Origin: Chryseobacterium sp. YIM B08800
GTDB taxonomy: Bacteria; Bacteroidota; Bacteroidia; Flavobacteriales; Weeksellaceae
Length of the DNA: 64,000 bases
NCBI RefSeq assembly: GCF_026163565.1
Contig: NZ_JAPDKN010000004.1
Location: 62,001-126,000, forward strand
Direction of reading: 5' to 3'
Shown here: positions 1 to 8,406 of the stretch, one piece after another
How the letters are laid out: every line of letters starts with the position of its first letter
Position numbering within the stretch: position 1 is the first letter of the stretch
Notes under the pieces: generated by a model
The model's database searches: none
The model's input: the letters and a program-made list of their open reading frames with translations, nothing else
Told to the model about the DNA's origin: nothing
Program-made: the position numbers and the translations under genes

Positions 1-48
1 AATTCGACTCAAAATGCAGGGCCTACTTTTGAATATCCTGCAAATTAA
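1..48 (+). CDS. C-terminal end of an upstream gene (partial)
   Basis: The first 16 codons of frame 1 are open and end in TAA at 46-48, giving a 15-residue tail ending in EYPAN. The stop lies 31 bases before the next gene, a normal spacing for a co-transcribed neighbour. Nothing can be said about function. It could also be chance reading of intergenic DNA, since only 48 bases are visible. Confidence 0.4.
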   Translation, partial: NSTQNAGPTFEYPAN

Positions 49-79
49 ATTTAAAACTAAACCATCAAAAACTAATACC

Positions 80-1642
80 ATGTTAAAAAGAAATAAAGAA
101 AGTTTCGGACAGGAAAACCAGTTTCTAAGAACTGCTGCTCCAAATCAGGATCAGGGCACGAAAGATTATTTAGCAAACCTTATGAAGGATTACTCTAAGC
201 TTTTGATCGATGATCCGGTGAGACCTTTTAGTGAAGAAAATCTTCAGGAAATTGCAAATAATGTAGATTATGGTGTTTTGGAAGCACTGAATGGAACTTG
301 GGTAAGTTATAATGCCAATTACAATACAAACATAGGCAGACCTTCTCTGGGAAGCGGAATACATACGACCATTATGCCTTCTCCGGGTACGAATCCGAGT
401 ACAATTCCCGGAAAATTCAGCTTTGATACTGAAGAATATATTGAAAAATTAACTTTCGAAATCGTTCCCGGAGGTGTTCGTAACCGTGGTGGTGCAACCG
501 AATTATTTTGCGGTGCTGTAAAATATGACCAAACCATTAAAAGTGTAAATAAAGTAGAAGGAAATTCAGAGTTGCAATACGCCGGAATTCATGAAGAAAA
601 CGGAATGTATCTTTGGCTAAGTGATGTCTACAATTATGCTGCAACGAAAGAAACCATAGAAAAAGATCGTGGAATTCACGCATTTTCTACTGAAGATTTT
701 GAAAAATACGGATACAAAGGCGAATACAGAAATGAGCCATTGGTCGAAGTAAAAGACGAAAACGGTAATTCTTCATACATTCTTTTGAGCCAGTTGAAAG
801 AAGGTCAAAAATATTACGAAATTATTCCTGCACAGGAAATTAAACCAATGGATGGAATTTCAGGACCTTATTTTATCCCTGATTATTCTATCTCAAGAAG
901 TGGCGTTATTCCGCATGGAAGCACGATTACCGTTTTGGGAGATATTACCCCGGAAAGTGTTGATAACAAAACATTCTATCTTAGAAAAGGTGCTCCAAAA
1001 TTTCCTACCGGTATTGCAACTTGGGATCCTCCTCACCTTGCAATTTCACCTACAATGGGTGGTGCAGGAGGTGCGATTAACCTTGACGAACCAGCTCCGG
1101 CTTGGGTTCACGAAACATTAAACGATGAAAATGATAAGGGTTCAAACAAAATTTATACGCAGAGAATATTGGCCGATGAATTGTACCCTTACTGTGTAAG
1201 ACCGGATATGCGATTAAGAGATACGTTGAGCGGGCAAACTGTTGCCAATTACGTCCTTATCCAAATGTCATCCAAAATGGCAACCGGTGCACAAGGCGGT
1301 ATTTTAAACGTTCCTTTTGTTAATCGTTTTGTACCCACTGTAGAAATAGAATTTAACTTGTGGATTGAAACCGTGATTGAAGACGGAAAAGAAATTCTTC
1401 AGCTGCAGTACGAGCAAATTATATTTTTCGAATTCGATTTTGGAAATGACGGCGGTACAACAAGCTGGCCTCATATTCAGGTAAATACGCTTCGAAAAAT
1501 TGAGGATATTCCTGCAGATCAAAGAAAAGTAATTGAAGAGCAGTTCTTCAACGCTCCTTCTGCAATGAGTATGACAACACCTGCTTCAGTTACCGAACGT
1601 GTTGCAAATGCTCCTTCAGGTTGCCCTTATCACAAAAGTTAA
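80..1642 (+). CDS. Uncharacterised 520-residue protein
   Basis: I do not recognise this protein with certainty. It has no signal peptide and no membrane segment, so it is probably cytoplasmic. It is rich in beta-strand-like stretches. A GTW triplet occurs near residue 73, a WPHIQV stretch lies near residue 470, and the protein ends in GCPYHKS. The GTW start of a beta-rich region is weakly reminiscent of calycin/nitrobindin-type haem-binding barrels, but that is only a guess. The start at 80 is preferred over an in-frame ATG at 14, because the 22 extra residues are of poor quality and would overlap the upstream reading frame. A strong palindromic terminator follows at 1726. Confidence 0.85.
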   Translation: MLKRNKESFGQENQFLRTAAPNQDQGTKDYLANLMKDYSKLLIDDPVRPFSEENLQEIANNVDYGVLEALNGTWVSYNANYNTNIGRPSLGSGIHTTIMPSPGTNPSTIPGKFSFDTEEYIEKLTFEIVPGGVRNRGGATELFCGAVKYDQTIKSVNKVEGNSELQYAGIHEENGMYLWLSDVYNYAATKETIEKDRGIHAFSTEDFEKYGYKGEYRNEPLVEVKDENGNSSYILLSQLKEGQKYYEIIPAQEIKPMDGISGPYFIPDYSISRSGVIPHGSTITVLGDITPESVDNKTFYLRKGAPKFPTGIATWDPPHLAISPTMGGAGGAINLDEPAPAWVHETLNDENDKGSNKIYTQRILADELYPYCVRPDMRLRDTLSGQTVANYVLIQMSSKMATGAQGGILNVPFVNRFVPTVEIEFNLWIETVIEDGKEILQLQYEQIIFFEFDFGNDGGTTSWPHIQVNTLRKIEDIPADQRKVIEEQFFNAPSAMSMTTPASVTERVANAPSGCPYHKS

Positions 1643-1725
1643 CATAAGAAAATTTGGAAAAAAATATTTTTTTTCTGAGTATCAGTCACTTTTCATTCCT
1701 CATTTAAGGATAAATTAATAATTAG

Positions 1726-1764
1726 AAAAAATAAACATTTCAATATTGAAATGTTTATTTTTTT
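1726..1764 (+). terminator. Rho-independent terminator (38-bp perfect palindrome)
   Basis: Bases 1726-1763 form a perfect palindrome centred on CAATATTG, flanked by A and T runs. It can terminate transcription in either direction, and here it closes the 520-residue protein gene. The rest of 1643-2006 is AT-rich with no gene. Confidence 0.85.
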
Positions 1765-2006
1765 ATGGTTTTAAACAAATTCAAAAGAATTTAACCCAAA
1801 CTAAGAACCTGTTTAATTTTTTATTAAATGTTTTCTATTGCCTTTGTCTTAATTGTCTAAATTAAAGTATTTAGTTATTTAAGCAGGATATGATTAAGAA
1901 ATCAACACATTGATTTTGTATTAAGTTTTTAAGACAATGATCTTAATTTCTTAATGTTAAAAATAAATATCAAATTTAAATAACCTCTAATTATAAATAT
2001 ATATTT

Positions 2007-3272
2007 TTAAAGGCAATTTAGCACCTCCAAAATATTCTCATAAATGAAATTTAATTCATCTGAACTGATACAATAAGGTGGAACCAAATACATGACATTT
2101 CCTAATGGACGCATGACAATTCCTCGAGATAAAAATTCATCATACAGCTTCTTACCTATCTCGTTAAAATAAGAAGTTTTATGGTCATTTTTAATTTCCC
2201 AAGCTAAAATAGTTCCGGTTTGTCGTACGTTTTCAACTTTTGAATGCTCTTTTAAAATATTCAAAAAATGAAAATGTTGCTCCGAAATTCGCTGGATATT
2301 TTTTTGTGTTTCATCATTCAACAAAAGCTCCATACTTGCCAAAGCAGCAGTACAAGCTAACGGATTTGCTGTAAAAGAATGCCCGTGAAACAACGTTTTA
2401 TATTTATCATCAGACAAAAATGCTTCGAAAATTTCATTAGTAGATGTTGTAATTCCCATTGGCATCGTACCACCTGTCAAACCTTTAGAAAAACACATAA
2501 TATCTGGTTTTTCTGAAAGATAATTAGCTGCAAACAATTTTCCTGTTCGTCCAAAACCTGTGAAAACCTCATCCTGAATCATCAAAATTCCATTTGCTCT
2601 GCAGAATTTCATTAAGTTATCCAAATCTTCAGCATTGTACATCAACATTCCTGCTGCTCCCTGAATGAGCGGTTCGTAAATGAAACAAACAACTTCATCC
2701 TGATACGCTGAAATTTGGGCTTTGAGATCTTCAATATTTTCAGAAGTAGGAGTATCAATAAAAATGACTTCAAATAACATTTCTCCGAAAGGTTTTGTCC
2801 AAACACTTCTTCCGCTTACCGACATTGCCCCGAAAGTATCGCCGTGATAAGCGTTTTTAAATGCTAAAATTTTCGTCTTTTCCTTTCCCTGATTGTAAGC
2901 ATGTTGAATACATATTTTCAAAGCGACTTCCACGGCGGTCGATCCGTTATCAGAATAGAAAACTTTCTGCTGATTTTGAGGAAGAAGTTTTAGTAAATTT
3001 TCAGAAAGTTGTATCGCTGGCTCATGAGTAAAACCCGCAAAAATAACCTGCTCTAAAGTATTCAACTGTTCAGAAACCCGTTGTGCAATGTAAGGATGCG
3101 CATGACCGTGAAGCGTAACCCACCATGAAGAAACGGCGTCAATGTATTTGTTTCCTTTATCATCAAAAAGGTAAACTCCTTTTCCTTTAACGATAGGAAT
3201 TGCATCATCTGCAGTTTTCATTTGCGTGTAAGGATGCCAATTGACGGCTCTGTCTCGCTCTTGTAAATTCAT
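2007..3272 (-). CDS. bioA: Adenosylmethionine-8-amino-7-oxononanoate aminotransferase BioA
   Basis: BioA transfers the amino group of S-adenosylmethionine to 8-amino-7-oxononanoate to give 7,8-diaminopelargonic acid, a late step of biotin synthesis in the cytosol. At 421 residues it has normal family length. The sequence shows the class III aminotransferase landmarks: WHPYTQM at residues 12-18, the SSWWVTLHGH active-site region near 48-57, the DNGSTAVEVALK cofactor region near 108-119, the DEVFTGFGRTG loop near 234-244, and the PLP lysine in FSKGLTGG (K263). It is the last gene of the operon, 19 bases after bioB. Confidence 0.97.
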   Translation of the reverse strand: MNLQERDRAVNWHPYTQMKTADDAIPIVKGKGVYLFDDKGNKYIDAVSSWWVTLHGHAHPYIAQRVSEQLNTLEQVIFAGFTHEPAIQLSENLLKLLPQNQQKVFYSDNGSTAVEVALKICIQHAYNQGKEKTKILAFKNAYHGDTFGAMSVSGRSVWTKPFGEMLFEVIFIDTPTSENIEDLKAQISAYQDEVVCFIYEPLIQGAAGMLMYNAEDLDNLMKFCRANGILMIQDEVFTGFGRTGKLFAANYLSEKPDIMCFSKGLTGGTMPMGITTSTNEIFEAFLSDDKYKTLFHGHSFTANPLACTAALASMELLLNDETQKNIQRISEQHFHFLNILKEHSKVENVRQTGTILAWEIKNDHKTSYFNEIGKKLYDEFLSRGIVMRPLGNVMYLVPPYCISSDELNFIYENILEVLNCL

Positions 3273-3291
3273 AGATTATAGAGATTAGAAA

Positions 3292-4308
3292 CTAGAAGTT
3301 AGCTTTCCAGGTTTCAAATTGATCTATTACTTTTTCAGCTTGTCTTTTCATCGGTTTCAATCCTAAGGTCTGCAGCATTTGCATATCTTCAGAAACTCCT
3401 GGATTTGGAGTTACCAATAAAGTTTCTCTTTCCCCTGTAAAAATTGAGTTTGCTCCTGCCATAAAACACCACCCTTGTTCAAATTCTGTCATTTCAATCC
3501 TTCCTGCGCTCAGACGAACCATCGATGAAGGCATTACAATTCTTGCGGTAGCGATCATTCTTACCATTTCCCAAGTGTCAGTTTTTTCATTATTTTCAAG
3601 AGGTGTTCCTGCAACTCTTGCCAATGCGTTGATAGGAACAGATTCAGGATGTTTTGGCATCGTTGATAATGTCAACAACATTGAAATTCTGTCTGCATGC
3701 GTTTCGCCCAAACCGATAATTCCGCCTGAACAAACTGTAATTCCTGCTTTTCTGACGTTGTTGATGGTATTAATTCTATTATCAAAAGTTCTTGTGGAAA
3801 TAATTTCTTCATAATATTGCTCTGAAGTGTCCAAATTGTGATTGTACGCATACAAACCAGCTTGTTCAAGACGAACAGCTTGTTCTTCTGTCAACATTCC
3901 GAGCGTACAGCACACTTCAAGTCCGAGTTCATTCACTCCTTTTACCATGTCAATTACACGATCAAAATCACGGTTATTTCGTACTTCTCGCCAAGCTGCA
4001 GCCATACAGAAACGGGAAGAGCCGTTGTCTTTTGCTTTTTGAGCATGTTCGATTACTTTTTCAGTTGGCAATAAAGCCTGAACTTTAATATTGGTGTGAT
4101 AACGTGCAGCCTGTCCGCAATACGAACAATCTTCTACGCAACCACCAGTTTTTATAGATAATAGAGTTGACATTTGTACCTCTTCCGGATCATGCCATTC
4201 TCTGTGAACGGTTGCTGCTTTATAAATCAATTCGAGAAGAGGAAGATTGTAAATCTTTTCGATCTCTTCTTTTGTCCAATCATTTCTCAATTTTGTTTTA
4301 TCTATCAT
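3292..4308 (-). CDS. bioB: Biotin synthase BioB
   Basis: BioB is the radical-SAM enzyme that inserts sulfur into dethiobiotin to make biotin. The CxxxCxxC cluster motif is present (C57, C61, C64, in [12 protein letters not shown]), binding the [4Fe-4S] cluster that cleaves SAM. The family stretch YNHNLDTS, which supplies ligand-binding residues, lies near residue 155. Length (338 residues) is typical. Its ATG overlaps the bioD stop by four bases (ATGA), so the two are translationally coupled. Confidence 0.98.
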   Translation of the reverse strand: MIDKTKLRNDWTKEEIEKIYNLPLLELIYKAATVHREWHDPEEVQMSTLLSIKTGGCVEDCSYCGQAARYHTNIKVQALLPTEKVIEHAQKAKDNGSSRFCMAAAWREVRNNRDFDRVIDMVKGVNELGLEVCCTLGMLTEEQAVRLEQAGLYAYNHNLDTSEQYYEEIISTRTFDNRINTINNVRKAGITVCSGGIIGLGETHADRISMLLTLSTMPKHPESVPINALARVAGTPLENNEKTDTWEMVRMIATARIVMPSSMVRLSAGRIEMTEFEQGWCFMAGANSIFTGERETLLVTPNPGVSEDMQMLQTLGLKPMKRQAEKVIDQFETWKANF

Positions 4309-4913
4309 ATTTTCTCTAATTGTTTTGTAATACGTTCTATATTTTCTTTTGTTATTTTCTCTATGTCGGGAATTATTATAATTTTGGTTTCCTCCTGAAT
4401 ATTTTTACAAATCACTCTTTCTGTATCTTCAGGGAAATCTCCATTTAAGATCAAATACTCAAGCTTAATATTTTTTTGCTCTAAAGCCATCAGTGATAAT
4501 AAAGTATGATTGATGCATCCTAAATAATTTCTCACAACCAAAGCAACGGGAAGGTTTAGTTTTTCAATTAAATCAATAATGAATTCCTCATCAGAAATTG
4601 GAACCATCAATCCTCCCGCTCCTTCTACAATTAAATTATTTTGAGTTTCAGGAAGTTTAAAATCATCACTGTTAATTAAAACTCCTTCTTCCAAAGCCGA
4701 CTGATGAGGTGATGCCGCAAGTTGCAATCGATATTTTTCAGGATGAATGAGCACATTTTCACCCACCCATTCTTTAATTTTCATGCTGTCTGAAAAATGT
4801 AGATCTCCAGACTGAATGGGTTTCCAGTAATCAGCATTAAAGTATTTTGTGAGAATTGATGAACAAACAGTTTTTCCGACTTCGGTTCCGATTCCGGTTA
4901 CAAATAATTTCAT
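4305..4913 (-). CDS. bioD: Dethiobiotin synthetase BioD
   Basis: BioD carboxylates 7,8-diaminopelargonic acid using ATP to form dethiobiotin. The N-terminal P-loop variant GIGTEVGKT (residues 7-15) and the [10 protein letters not shown] stretch near residue 96 are diagnostic. The protein has 202 residues, close to the normal length. It starts directly after the bioF stop codon and overlaps bioB by four bases, so it sits in the middle of a tightly packed operon. Confidence 0.96.
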   Translation of the reverse strand: MKLFVTGIGTEVGKTVCSSILTKYFNADYWKPIQSGDLHFSDSMKIKEWVGENVLIHPEKYRLQLAASPHQSALEEGVLINSDDFKLPETQNNLIVEGAGGLMVPISDEEFIIDLIEKLNLPVALVVRNYLGCINHTLLSLMALEQKNIKLEYLILNGDFPEDTERVICKNIQEETKIIIIPDIEKITKENIERITKQLEKI

Positions 4914-6023
4914 TTAAATAAATCTTTTAATAATTTCACTAAGTGTTACAATTTCTTCTTCTGTATTGAAGCTGTGAAGGCAGATCCTCAATCTTTCTGT
5001 TCCTTCTTTTACCGTCGGACTAAAAACAGCATAGGTTAAAAATCCTTCATGCAATAAAGTTTCCTGCAAATCTTTCAACCGATGATTATCTGATATTAAA
5101 ACTGCCTGAATCGGACTATTTTCAGAAGATGGCGTTTTTATATTTTGCTGATGAAAAATTTTAATGTTTTCTTGTAAGCTGGAAGATAAATTGGAATTTA
5201 TTTTTAAAAATTCATATCCGGTTTTTACACTTCTCCACTGAATATCCTGAGTGGCGGTAGTGTAAATAAATGGTGATGCAAAATTCACAAGATAAGATTT
5301 GATAACCTCATCACATAAAATTGCCGCACCATGTGAACCGAGCGCTTTTCCGTAAGTAATTACCGTTGCCAAAACCTTTGTTTGCAATTGGTATTTTTCA
5401 ACCAAACCGTATCCAAAAACACCAAAAGAATGAGCTTCATCTACAATCAAAAAAGCATTATATTTTTTAGTGATTTCTACAATTTCACGAATTGGCGCAA
5501 AATCTCCATCCATCGAGTACAGACTTTCTATTGCAACGTAACAATTCCCGTTTTGTCTTTTTAAAACTTGTTCCAAATCGCCAACATCATTATGCTTAAA
5601 TTTTAATTTTTTAGCATGCGACATTTTACAGGCATCATGTATGGATCTGTGAATTTTTTCATCAACAATAATCGTATCATGACGGTTCGGAAGTGTAGAA
5701 AACAGAGCTAAATTGGCATTGTATCCGGAAGAAAAAAGCAATGCAGATTCATTTTGATGCTCTTTTGAAATAAAGTTTTCTGTTTCGATAACCTCTGTAC
5801 TATTTCCGCTGATCAATCTCGAACCAGTACTTCCTGAAAGCAAATGAGGATGATCATTAATTTGTTTTAATAATAAATTTCGTAACTCTTCATTTCTTGC
5901 CAATCCCAAATAATCATTAGAATAAAAATCGATACCTTCTAATTTGGGTTTTAATATTCTTAAAGTTTGATCTGCTTTTCTTTTATCCAGAGCCTCCTGA
6001 AAATAATGAAGATGATTAAGCAT
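4914..6023 (-). CDS. bioF: 8-amino-7-oxononanoate synthase BioF
   Basis: BioF is the PLP enzyme that condenses pimeloyl-ACP (or pimeloyl-CoA) with alanine. Landmarks are DFYSNDYLGL near residue 32, GSTGSRLISGN near 64, the VDEAHSFGVFG cofactor region near 194, and the PLP lysine in TYGKALGSHG (K226). At 369 residues it is slightly shorter than many BioF proteins but complete. Its first 8 bases overlap the end of the upstream ferritin-like gene, so the two are probably translated together. Confidence 0.96.
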   Translation of the reverse strand: MLNHLHYFQEALDKRKADQTLRILKPKLEGIDFYSNDYLGLARNEELRNLLLKQINDHPHLLSGSTGSRLISGNSTEVIETENFISKEHQNESALLFSSGYNANLALFSTLPNRHDTIIVDEKIHRSIHDACKMSHAKKLKFKHNDVGDLEQVLKRQNGNCYVAIESLYSMDGDFAPIREIVEITKKYNAFLIVDEAHSFGVFGYGLVEKYQLQTKVLATVITYGKALGSHGAAILCDEVIKSYLVNFASPFIYTTATQDIQWRSVKTGYEFLKINSNLSSSLQENIKIFHQQNIKTPSSENSPIQAVLISDNHRLKDLQETLLHEGFLTYAVFSPTVKEGTERLRICLHSFNTEEEIVTLSEIIKRFI

Positions 6024-6639
6024 AATCCGGTTTCATCACTTCTTCAGTTATCGCATTCACCCAGTCGGTGTGCAAATCTTTTTCAATTTCTATAATTTTC
6101 TCTGCGTGTGGTTTCCAGTACTCAGAAAATTCATCCAATTGATGGATCATTTCTTCCAAATGTCCTTCTTCTTCCAATATAATCGATTTCACCATCACTT
6201 TTGAATTGGTTTTGGTAAGAACTTCCTGATATACAGGATATAATTCATCAGCACGAACTTCAATTGCATACGTCACGAAAAGATAAGCCGCATATTTTAA
6301 TTCTTCTTTTGTCAAATCGAAATGAGCAAGAAGATACTTACACGCTTTAACATCCAGAGCATGAAGATATTGTCGTGTTGCGATCGGTGCTAAAAGCTCG
6401 TTGCCTTCATAAGTTTTACATAATTCAGGATTTATTTTCCCAATTTGTTTTTTAAGATAATATGCATGACGATGCTCTTCACAAGCATGTTTCAACTGTA
6501 TTAAATTTACTTTTGTAGGATGTTCGCAAGCAGAAATTTTTCTTGCTCCCGCATTTTCCATAAAAGACAGCGTATTGAGCCATTTTGAATGAGCTTCATT
6601 ATCGCTTACGATTTTATCAATAAGATTATAAAATTCCAT
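6016..6639 (-). CDS. Ferritin-like putative di-iron protein leading the biotin operon
   Basis: This 207-residue, all-helical, probably cytosolic protein is not one of the classical biotin enzymes. It shows a ferritin-type di-iron pattern: E28, then E55xxH58 (in CEEHRH), then E127 (in YAIEVRAD), then E157xxH160 (in EEEGHLEEM). That is E-ExxH-E-ExxH over four predicted helices, with spacings of 27 and 30 residues between paired ligands. It is the first gene of the operon and overlaps bioF by 8 bases. No bioC or bioH is present in the operon, so a role in pimeloyl supply, or in protecting or feeding iron to BioB, is an inference. It could instead be a storage or redox protein. Family recognition is confident only at the fold level. 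Confidence 0.85.
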   Translation of the reverse strand: MEFYNLIDKIVSDNEAHSKWLNTLSFMENAGARKISACEHPTKVNLIQLKHACEEHRHAYYLKKQIGKINPELCKTYEGNELLAPIATRQYLHALDVKACKYLLAHFDLTKEELKYAAYLFVTYAIEVRADELYPVYQEVLTKTNSKVMVKSIILEEEGHLEEMIHQLDEFSEYWKPHAEKIIEIEKDLHTDWVNAITEEVMKPDYA

Positions 6640-6656
6640 TTGTTTTTATTTTGTTT

Positions 6657-6664
6657 CAAAAGTA
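6657..6664 (-). promoter_or_regulatory. Biotin operon promoter, -7 box TACTTTTG
   Basis: On the minus strand the sequence is TACTTTTG, a perfect match to the Bacteroidota -7 consensus TAnnTTTG. It lies 17 bases upstream of the first ATG of the operon, giving a short leader. No convincing TTG -33 box is seen at the expected distance, which fits a promoter that needs an activator. Confidence 0.65.
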
Positions 6665-6666
6665 GT

Positions 6667-6694
6667 ATATTACCGGATGGTTAGATAGTACCAG
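6667..6694 (-). promoter_or_regulatory. Tandem direct repeat, candidate MocR operator
   Basis: Two 10-base units, ATATTACCGG (6667-6676) and ATAGTACCAG (6685-6694), match at 8 of 10 positions and are 18 bases apart start to start. They lie between the divergent MocR gene and the biotin operon, at about -17 to -45 of the operon promoter. MocR regulators commonly bind direct repeats. This assignment is inferred from position and symmetry. Confidence 0.5.
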
Positions 6695-6704
6695 TTTTAA
6701 CATT

Positions 6705-8186
6705 ATGAATAGTCCGGCTGAATTTCCTTACGAGAGTTTTATTTTAATCAATAGAAATTCAGAGATTTCTATCTACATGCAAATCTCCAATCAATTAATT
6801 AATGCGATACAAAGAGGCGTTCTTCCTTTTGGCATAAAACTTCCGGGAACAAGGGCTTTAAGCATCATTTTGCAGGTTCACAGAAATACAATTGTTGCTG
6901 CTTATGACGAATTGTTTGCACAAGGCTGGGTAGAAAGCCTTCCTAATAAAGGAACTTTTGTGATTGGAAAAAATCAGGAAAAACCATTTCAAATTAAAGA
7001 TTTTGAGAAGAACAACCTTGAACATTATCCCAAATCAACAGGTTTTTCATTTAAAACTTCAAATATTTTAGATAATCCGTTTGAGTATTCTGATTGCGAA
7101 TATATTTTCAATGACGGCGTTCCGGATATTCGTTTAACGCAAATTGACCATCATTCCCGAATTTACAGTTCCATTTTAAAAAGAAAAGCTCATAAAATAG
7201 GACAATACAATCAGGATGGAAGTGAATTTTTCAAAAAAAACCTCTCACAATTTTTAAATCTATCAAGAGGCTTACCGATCTCAAAAAACAATCTTTTGAT
7301 TACGAGAAGTACGGAAATGAGTATTTATATTGTTTCTGAAATTTTACTTTCGGCAGGAGATGTTGTTTTGGTCGGAGAATTAAGCTATTTCTCAGTCAAT
7401 ATGATCTTCCAAAAAGCAGGAGTAAAAATTCAACCCATTTCAATTGATGAAGAAGGAATTAATGTAGAAGAAGTAAGAGAAGCTTGTAAAAAGCAGAAAA
7501 TAAGAATGCTTTATCTCACACCGCATCACCACTATCCTACTACAGTCACCCTGAGTGCAAAACGAAGGTTGGAGTTACTTAATCTTGCCAATGAATTTGG
7601 TTTTATCATTCTGGAAGACGATTACGATTATGATTTCCATTATGATAAAAGTCCTATTCTTCCTTTGGCGAGCGCAGATACCAACGGAATGGTTATTTAT
7701 ATTGGATCTTTCGGAAAATCTTTGGTTCCCGGTTTCCGAACGGGATTTATTGTTGCGCCAGAAAATCTGATGATCGAAATGAGAAAATATTTGGGAATTA
7801 TAGACCGACAGGGCGACGTTCTGATGGAACACGTTTTGGGAGAAATGATTGCTGAAGGTGAAATTAACCGATATTTAAAAAAATCATTAAAAACTTATCA
7901 GGAAAGAAGAGATTATTTCGTTTCTCTTTTAGAAAAAAACTTGGGAGACTACATCGATTTTCAAAAACCTTCAGGAGGTTTAGCAGTGTGGATGAAGTGG
8001 AAAATCCCTGTAAATCTAATGCAGCTCAGTAGAAACTGTACTAAAAACAATCTTTTCATTCCTAAAACCCTGCTTTATCAGAACAAAGATCTTACAGCAA
8101 TGCGATTGGGTTTTGGAAATTTAAATCTGACAGAAATGGATAAAAGCATTAAGATTTTATCTGAAAACATCAAATTATTATCCTGA
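6705..8186 (+). CDS. MocR-family (GntR-aminotransferase) transcriptional regulator
   Basis: The 493-residue protein joins an N-terminal GntR winged helix (residues about 15-88, with LPGTRALS and HRNTIVAAYDEL) to a class I aminotransferase-like domain (about 120-490). The PLP lysine is K338 in GSFGKSLVPGFRTG, and EDDYDYDFHY near 304-313 is the usual cofactor loop. MocR proteins use PLP or an amino-compound adduct as a sensor. It is divergent from the biotin operon with only 65 bases between the start codons, so it probably controls biotin genes and perhaps itself. Two of those enzymes (BioA, BioF) are PLP-dependent. A PdxR-like vitamin B6 role is the main alternative. Confidence 0.9.
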   Translation: MNSPAEFPYESFILINRNSEISIYMQISNQLINAIQRGVLPFGIKLPGTRALSIILQVHRNTIVAAYDELFAQGWVESLPNKGTFVIGKNQEKPFQIKDFEKNNLEHYPKSTGFSFKTSNILDNPFEYSDCEYIFNDGVPDIRLTQIDHHSRIYSSILKRKAHKIGQYNQDGSEFFKKNLSQFLNLSRGLPISKNNLLITRSTEMSIYIVSEILLSAGDVVLVGELSYFSVNMIFQKAGVKIQPISIDEEGINVEEVREACKKQKIRMLYLTPHHHYPTTVTLSAKRRLELLNLANEFGFIILEDDYDYDFHYDKSPILPLASADTNGMVIYIGSFGKSLVPGFRTGFIVAPENLMIEMRKYLGIIDRQGDVLMEHVLGEMIAEGEINRYLKKSLKTYQERRDYFVSLLEKNLGDYIDFQKPSGGLAVWMKWKIPVNLMQLSRNCTKNNLFIPKTLLYQNKDLTAMRLGFGNLNLTEMDKSIKILSENIKLLS

Positions 8187-8305
8187 TTTCAAAAAAAATA
8201 AGAATATTTTTCACCGCAAAAGTATCAAAAGAAATGATGAAAAAAGAGAAATTCAAAAGCTTACAAAGCAACAACCATAGTACTCATTTTCTTTAAAAAT
8301 ATTTC

Positions 8306-8357
8306 AAAAAAAAACTTGTCAAGGTTAATAAATATGTGAATTATTAACCTTGACAAG
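8306..8357 (-). terminator. Rho-independent terminator of the efflux operon
   Basis: A 17-bp perfect stem (8315-8331 with 8341-8357, core CTTGTCAAGG) encloses a 9-base loop. On the minus strand it is followed by a U run (the A9 at 8306-8314). It lies about 50 bases after the last gene of the efflux operon and may also limit read-through from the MocR gene. Confidence 0.9.
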
Positions 8358-8406
8358 GTTGAGCTTACAATAGATAAAAAATCAGCGAAAAATTATTTGC
8401 ATGATG

